DNA from: Bradyrhizobium prioriisuperbiae
GTDB taxonomy: Bacteria; Pseudomonadota; Alphaproteobacteria; Rhizobiales; Xanthobacteraceae
Assembly (NCBI RefSeq): GCF_032397745.1
Contig: NZ_CP135921.1
Span: forward strand, 2,728,001 to 2,792,000
DNA: 64,000 nt
Direction: 5' to 3'
Positions 61,181-64,000 of this stretch are shown piece after piece. The number at the start of each line of letters is the position of its first letter. Positions within the stretch are counted from its first letter, which is position 1. The position numbers and the translations under genes are program-made. The notes under the pieces are model-generated. The model was not told the origin of the DNA, searched no databases, and saw only the letters and a list, made by a program, of their open reading frames with translations.

Positions 61181-61243
61181 TCGACACAGAAATAGGCGGC
61201 TTGCGGAAGGGCGTCAAGTAAATTATTTAATGATCGACACAGA
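61181..61243. promoter_or_regulatory. 10-bp direct repeat (TCGACACAGA), 53 bp apart
   Basis: TCGACACAGA occurs at 61181-61190 and at 61234-61243 in the SDR/TetR divergent spacer. The spacing is close to five helical turns, so two sites would lie on the same face of DNA. A candidate TetR operator pair. Confidence 0.5.
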
Positions 61244-61257
61244 TATCGGGTGGACAG

Positions 61258-61869
61258 ATGGCGGAACGTGGCCGGCCCAGGACTTTCGACAAGGACGCAG
61301 CGCTCCAGCGCGCGATGGAAGTGTTCTGGATCAAGGGCTATGAGGGCGCCTCGATGACCGATCTCACCTCGGCCATGGGGATCGCATCGCCGAGTCTTTA
61401 CGCGGCGTTCGGCAGCAAGGAAGAGCTGTTCCGCCAGGCGGTGCAGCACTACAGCGCCACCGAGGGCCTGGAAATCTGGGGCAGCGTCACCGAGGCGAAG
61501 ACCGCCTACGAAGCTGTGGAAGGCTACCTGATGCAAACCGCGCGGGTGTTCACGCGGCGAAACAAGCCGCCGGGATGCCTGGTCGTGCTGTCGGGGCTGC
61601 ATCCCACCGAACACTCCGAGACCGTACGGCGCGAACTGCTCGGCCTGCGCACGCAGAGCATCGAAGGCTTGCGGCAACGTTTGCAGCAGGGTGTGGCCGC
61701 CGGCGAGATTTCGCCACAGGCCGATCTGATGGCGATCGCGCGATACTACGTCACCGTGCAGCAGGGCATGTCGATCCAGGCCCGCGACGGCGCAACGCGC
61801 CAGCAGCTGGAGCATGTCGCGCGCGCCGCGCTTGCGGCGTGGACGCCGCTCACCAGCGCGCAAGCGTGA
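61258..61869 (+). CDS. TetR-family transcriptional regulator
   Basis: 203 residues of the AcrR/RutR-like type beginning AERGRPRTFDKDAALQRAME. The HTH is MTDLTSAMGIASPSLYAAFGSKEELF. The C-terminal domain has FTRRNKPPGCLVVLSGLHP, typical of the TetR_C_16/YxaF-like branch. Divergent from the SDR gene and likely its repressor. It ends directly against the next TetR gene on the opposite strand (stop codons adjacent). Confidence 0.9.
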   Translation: MAERGRPRTFDKDAALQRAMEVFWIKGYEGASMTDLTSAMGIASPSLYAAFGSKEELFRQAVQHYSATEGLEIWGSVTEAKTAYEAVEGYLMQTARVFTRRNKPPGCLVVLSGLHPTEHSETVRRELLGLRTQSIEGLRQRLQQGVAAGEISPQADLMAIARYYVTVQQGMSIQARDGATRQQLEHVARAALAAWTPLTSAQA

Positions 61870-62532
61870 TCAGGGCTGCGCCAATTCGCGCAGGGTCATG
61901 CGTTTGTAGGCCTCCACCAGCGCGTCGCCTTCCGCGCGATCGACCGAGATCGCCAGCCGCATGGTGGCTTCGCCCAGTTGCCAGATCAGCAATGCACTGG
62001 CGGCGATCTTCTCCGGCGCGACGCCCGGATGAAGCCGCGTCATGATCTTGGTGAGCAGCACTGCGCAGGCCCGGCTTTCCTCGAGTTCAAGCGCCCTCAG
62101 TTGTTTGTCGGCTTGCGTGGCCGACCAGATGTCGCGCATCACCGGCTCGGCGAGAAAGATCGCGTAATACTGATCGACCAGCCCCGCGAAGGCGGCGAGG
62201 AAGCCGTCGAGATCGCGGACACCGGCCAGCGCCTGTTCGATGCATTGCCGGCTCGCCGCACTGATGCGCTCCGCCAGCGCCCGGATGATCGCGCTCTTGT
62301 CCGGAAAGTATTGATAGAGCGAGCCGATCGAGATCTTCGCCATCTCGGCGACTTCGCCCATCTTGATCGCATCGCTGCCTTTGGCCGCGATCAGCTCTGA
62401 GGCAACCCCCAGAATCCGCTCGAGTCGATCCCGGCTGCGCTGCTGCGCCAGCGTCCGGTGACGGAAGGCCGCGCCGCTGGTCGCCTCGTCGGCCGGATCA
62501 GGGGCCGTGCTGGTTGGCGCCACTTTAGCCAT
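61870..62532 (-). CDS. TetR-family transcriptional regulator
   Basis: 220 residues with a 30-residue N-terminal extension before the HTH (GEVAEMAKISIGSLYQYFPDKSAII). The helical ligand domain follows. Divergent from the NmrA-like and DUF1772 genes, with a concentric palindrome at 62557-62599 in the spacer that is its likely operator. Confidence 0.9.
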   Translation of the reverse strand: MAKVAPTSTAPDPADEATSGAAFRHRTLAQQRSRDRLERILGVASELIAAKGSDAIKMGEVAEMAKISIGSLYQYFPDKSAIIRALAERISAASRQCIEQALAGVRDLDGFLAAFAGLVDQYYAIFLAEPVMRDIWSATQADKQLRALELEESRACAVLLTKIMTRLHPGVAPEKIAASALLIWQLGEATMRLAISVDRAEGDALVEAYKRMTLRELAQP

Positions 62533-62556
62533 GGGATTCCCCGCTTGACTTTCAAA

Positions 62557-62599
62557 ACATGAGAGTTTATCACTTTTAATAAGTGAGCATAACTCATGT
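62557..62599. promoter_or_regulatory. Two concentric inverted repeats, probable TetR operator
   Basis: Inner arms TCACTT and AAGTGA (62570-62586) and outer arms ACATGAG and CTCATGT (62557-62599) share the same centre at 62578. The spacer is AT-rich and lies between the divergent TetR and NmrA-like start codons. Confidence 0.65.
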
Positions 62600-62617
62600 T
62601 AATAAAGGGAGAGCGAA

Positions 62618-63466
62618 ATGGCAATTTCAATGTCGGCTAACCAGCGGAATTTGATTTTGGGCGGCACCGGCAAGACCGGCCGCCGGGTGGCGGATTTGAT
62701 GCGTCAGGCGGGGCATGAGGTGCGGATCGGGTCCCGCTCCGCCACCCCGGCGTTCGACTGGACCGACCGCGGCACGTGGGAGCCGGTGCTGTCCGGGGTG
62801 AAGGCAGCGTATGTTGCGTTCCAGCCGGACCTCGCCGCTGCCGGCGCGCTCGACATTATCAGGCCGTTCTTCGCGACCGCCGCAGGGATGGGCGTCGAGA
62901 AGCTGGTGTTGCTGTCCGGCCGCGGTGAGCCGGAAGCGCTGGACGCCGAGCGGGCGCTGCAGGCGACCAACCTCGACTGGACCATCCTGCGCTCGAGCTG
63001 GTTCAGCCAGAATTTCAGCGAGAGTTTTCTGCTCGAGCCGATCCTGGCGGGCGAGGTGGTGCTGCCGAGCGGGCTTGCGGCCGAACCGTTTGTCGATGTC
63101 GATGACATCGCCGAGATCGGCTTCGCGGCGCTGACCACCGATGCCCATTCCCGGCAGCTTTACGAGATCACCGGCCCGCGGGCGCTGACCTTCGCCGACG
63201 CGGTGGCCGAGATCGCGGCCGTGACCGAACGCCACATCGCCTTCATCGAGGTCGCTCCGGAAGATTATCGCGCCGAGCTCAAGCGGCTGGATCTGCCGGC
63301 CGATTATGTCGACCTGATCATGTACCTGTTCACGACCGTGCTCGACGGCCGCAACGTTCCGCTCGGCGATGGCATCCAGCGTGCGCTCGGGCGTAATCCC
63401 GGCAGTTTTTCAGACTATGTGCGCCGCACGGCTGCGACTGGCGTCTGGGGAGGCAACAATGCTTGA
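62618..63466 (+). CDS. NmrA-like NAD(P)-binding protein
   Basis: 282 residues. The nucleotide-binding start is NLILGGTGKTGRRVADLM, followed by LVLLSGRGEPEALDAERALQ and WTILRSSWFSQNFSE, the usual pattern of NmrA/HSCARG and quinone-reductase-like proteins. It has no SDR Tyr-Lys pair, so it may be a redox sensor or an atypical reductase. AGGGAGAG precedes the ATG. It overlaps the DUF1772 gene by 8 nt. Confidence 0.88.
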   Translation: MAISMSANQRNLILGGTGKTGRRVADLMRQAGHEVRIGSRSATPAFDWTDRGTWEPVLSGVKAAYVAFQPDLAAAGALDIIRPFFATAAGMGVEKLVLLSGRGEPEALDAERALQATNLDWTILRSSWFSQNFSESFLLEPILAGEVVLPSGLAAEPFVDVDDIAEIGFAALTTDAHSRQLYEITGPRALTFADAVAEIAAVTERHIAFIEVAPEDYRAELKRLDLPADYVDLIMYLFTTVLDGRNVPLGDGIQRALGRNPGSFSDYVRRTAATGVWGGNNA

Positions 63467-63944
63467 TCGCTCGATGTTCATTCTGACGTTTGCCGCAGCG
63501 ATCGGCAGCGGCCTGGTCGGCGGCATCTTCTACGCCTTCTCCACCTTCGTGATGGCGGCGCTGGGACGGCTGGCGCCGGAGCAGGGCATCGCGGCGATGA
63601 ATGCGATCAACGTCACCGTGATCAATCCGCTATTCTTCCTGGCGTTCTTCGGCACAGGTTTGGTCTGCCTGGCGCTGATCGCCGGCTCATTCGTCTGGTG
63701 GGGGCACGCGGGCGGCAAGCTCGTGCTGCTTGCCAGCCTGATCTATCTGATCAGCTGCATCGGCGTGACCATGTTTTTCAACGTCCCGCTCAACAACGCA
63801 CTCGCCGCGGTCAAGACCATGACGCTGGAAAGTGCTGCGCTGTGGTCAGGCTATCTGCGCGATTGGACGTTCTGGAATCACGTGCGCACGGTGGGACCGC
63901 TGATCTCGGCGGTCCTGTTCACGCTGGCGCTGATTTTAAAGTAG
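63459..63944 (+). CDS. DUF1772 (anthrone-oxygenase-like) membrane protein
   Basis: 161 residues with four hydrophobic helices. The DUF1772 pattern is seen: GLVGGIFYAFSTFVMAALGR, an INVTVINPLF loop, FNVPLNN, and terminal WNHVRTVGPLISAV. Fungal relatives include anthrone oxygenases. The ATG overlaps the preceding gene by 8 nt behind GGGGAGG, so the two proteins are translationally coupled and may form a small redox pair under TetR control. Confidence 0.88.
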   Translation: MLDRSMFILTFAAAIGSGLVGGIFYAFSTFVMAALGRLAPEQGIAAMNAINVTVINPLFFLAFFGTGLVCLALIAGSFVWWGHAGGKLVLLASLIYLISCIGVTMFFNVPLNNALAAVKTMTLESAALWSGYLRDWTFWNHVRTVGPLISAVLFTLALILK

Positions 63945-63951
63945 CTGGTCT

Positions 63952-63984
63952 GTAGCCCGGATGAGCGAAGCGATATCCGGGGAT
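63952..63984. repeat. Partial GTAGCCCGGATGAGCG-family repeat at window end
   Basis: Related to the left arm of the 33665-33743 element (GTAGCCCGGATGAGCG then AAGCGATATCCGGGG). It begins 7 nt after the DUF1772 stop; the opposite arm lies beyond the window. Confidence 0.7.
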
Positions 63985-64000
63985 GGGCCGTCAAGACAAT

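Noticed and set aside
1..64000. CRISPR arrays, rRNA or tRNA genes
   Set aside because: No regularly spaced direct repeats of CRISPR type and no recognisable rRNA or tRNA sequence were seen by eye; a covariance-model scan would be needed to exclude a tRNA.

Overview
The window looks like the chromosome of an alphaproteobacterium of the Bradyrhizobium/Rhodopseudomonas/Afipia group (Nitrobacteraceae). This rests on the high-GC coding style, the Bradyrhizobium-type porin, the many ABC and TTT solute importers, the dense set of divergent regulator/enzyme pairs, and the intergenic palindromes with cores such as GTAGCCCGGATGAGCG. No rRNA, tRNA or CRISPR array was recognised. GC was not computed; remarks on base composition are by eye.

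Layout. (1) 1-3198: end of a nitrate/sulfonate-type ABC importer operon, then a D-2-hydroxyacid dehydrogenase and a secreted protein with two Inh/AprI-like domains. (2) 3229-14716, all minus strand: a polymorphic-toxin locus. Five tandem small paralogs resembling Vps62 (DUF946) lie upstream of a 2252-residue SpvB/RHS protein that carries a HINT self-cleavage domain and a NucA/NucB-type DNase tip; a SMI1/KNR4 (SUKH) immunity-like gene follows. (3) 15151-25102, plus strand: a tightly packed catabolic operon. It holds an oligopeptide-type ABC importer with a fused double ATPase, a DeoR regulator, an M20 amidohydrolase, two APH/choline-kinase-fold kinases and a GFA protein. (4) 25106-39577: a methyltransferase, an MFS exporter behind a SoxR/MerR-like promoter, small secreted or hypothetical genes, a LysR-controlled RraA/cupin/TTT-receptor/amidohydrolase cluster with TenA, a sorbosone-dehydrogenase-like enzyme, an EEP-family nuclease, and a three-part methyltransferase. 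(5) 39627-53343: a looser, visibly less GC-rich accessory island with long empty spacers. It holds radC 3'-end fragments, an IS630 remnant, a porin, an amidase, two related AraC regulators, an MFS importer, a Tat-exported family-1 glycosidase and an unknown TPR-like protein. It is bounded by partial and intact radC copies, all in one orientation. (6) 53343-64000: radC, then several regulator/enzyme pairs (TetR + isochorismatase-like hydrolase, an HpaB/AbfD-like flavoenzyme, a GMC oxidoreductase, XRE/MmyB + VOC protein, SDR + TetR, TetR + NmrA-like + DUF1772), several with clear operator palindromes.

How parts work together. The toxin locus has the architecture of an inter-bacterial or anti-eukaryotic weapon: export signal, RHS shell, autoproteolysis, nuclease tip and immunity gene, plus an unexplained array of Vps62-like proteins. 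The 15-25 kb operon reads as import, de-acylation or de-carbamoylation, and phosphorylation of one nitrogenous compound under DeoR control. Its ABC ATPase has one degenerate and one intact nucleotide site. The radC copies suggest that foreign DNA has repeatedly landed beside the radC 3' end.
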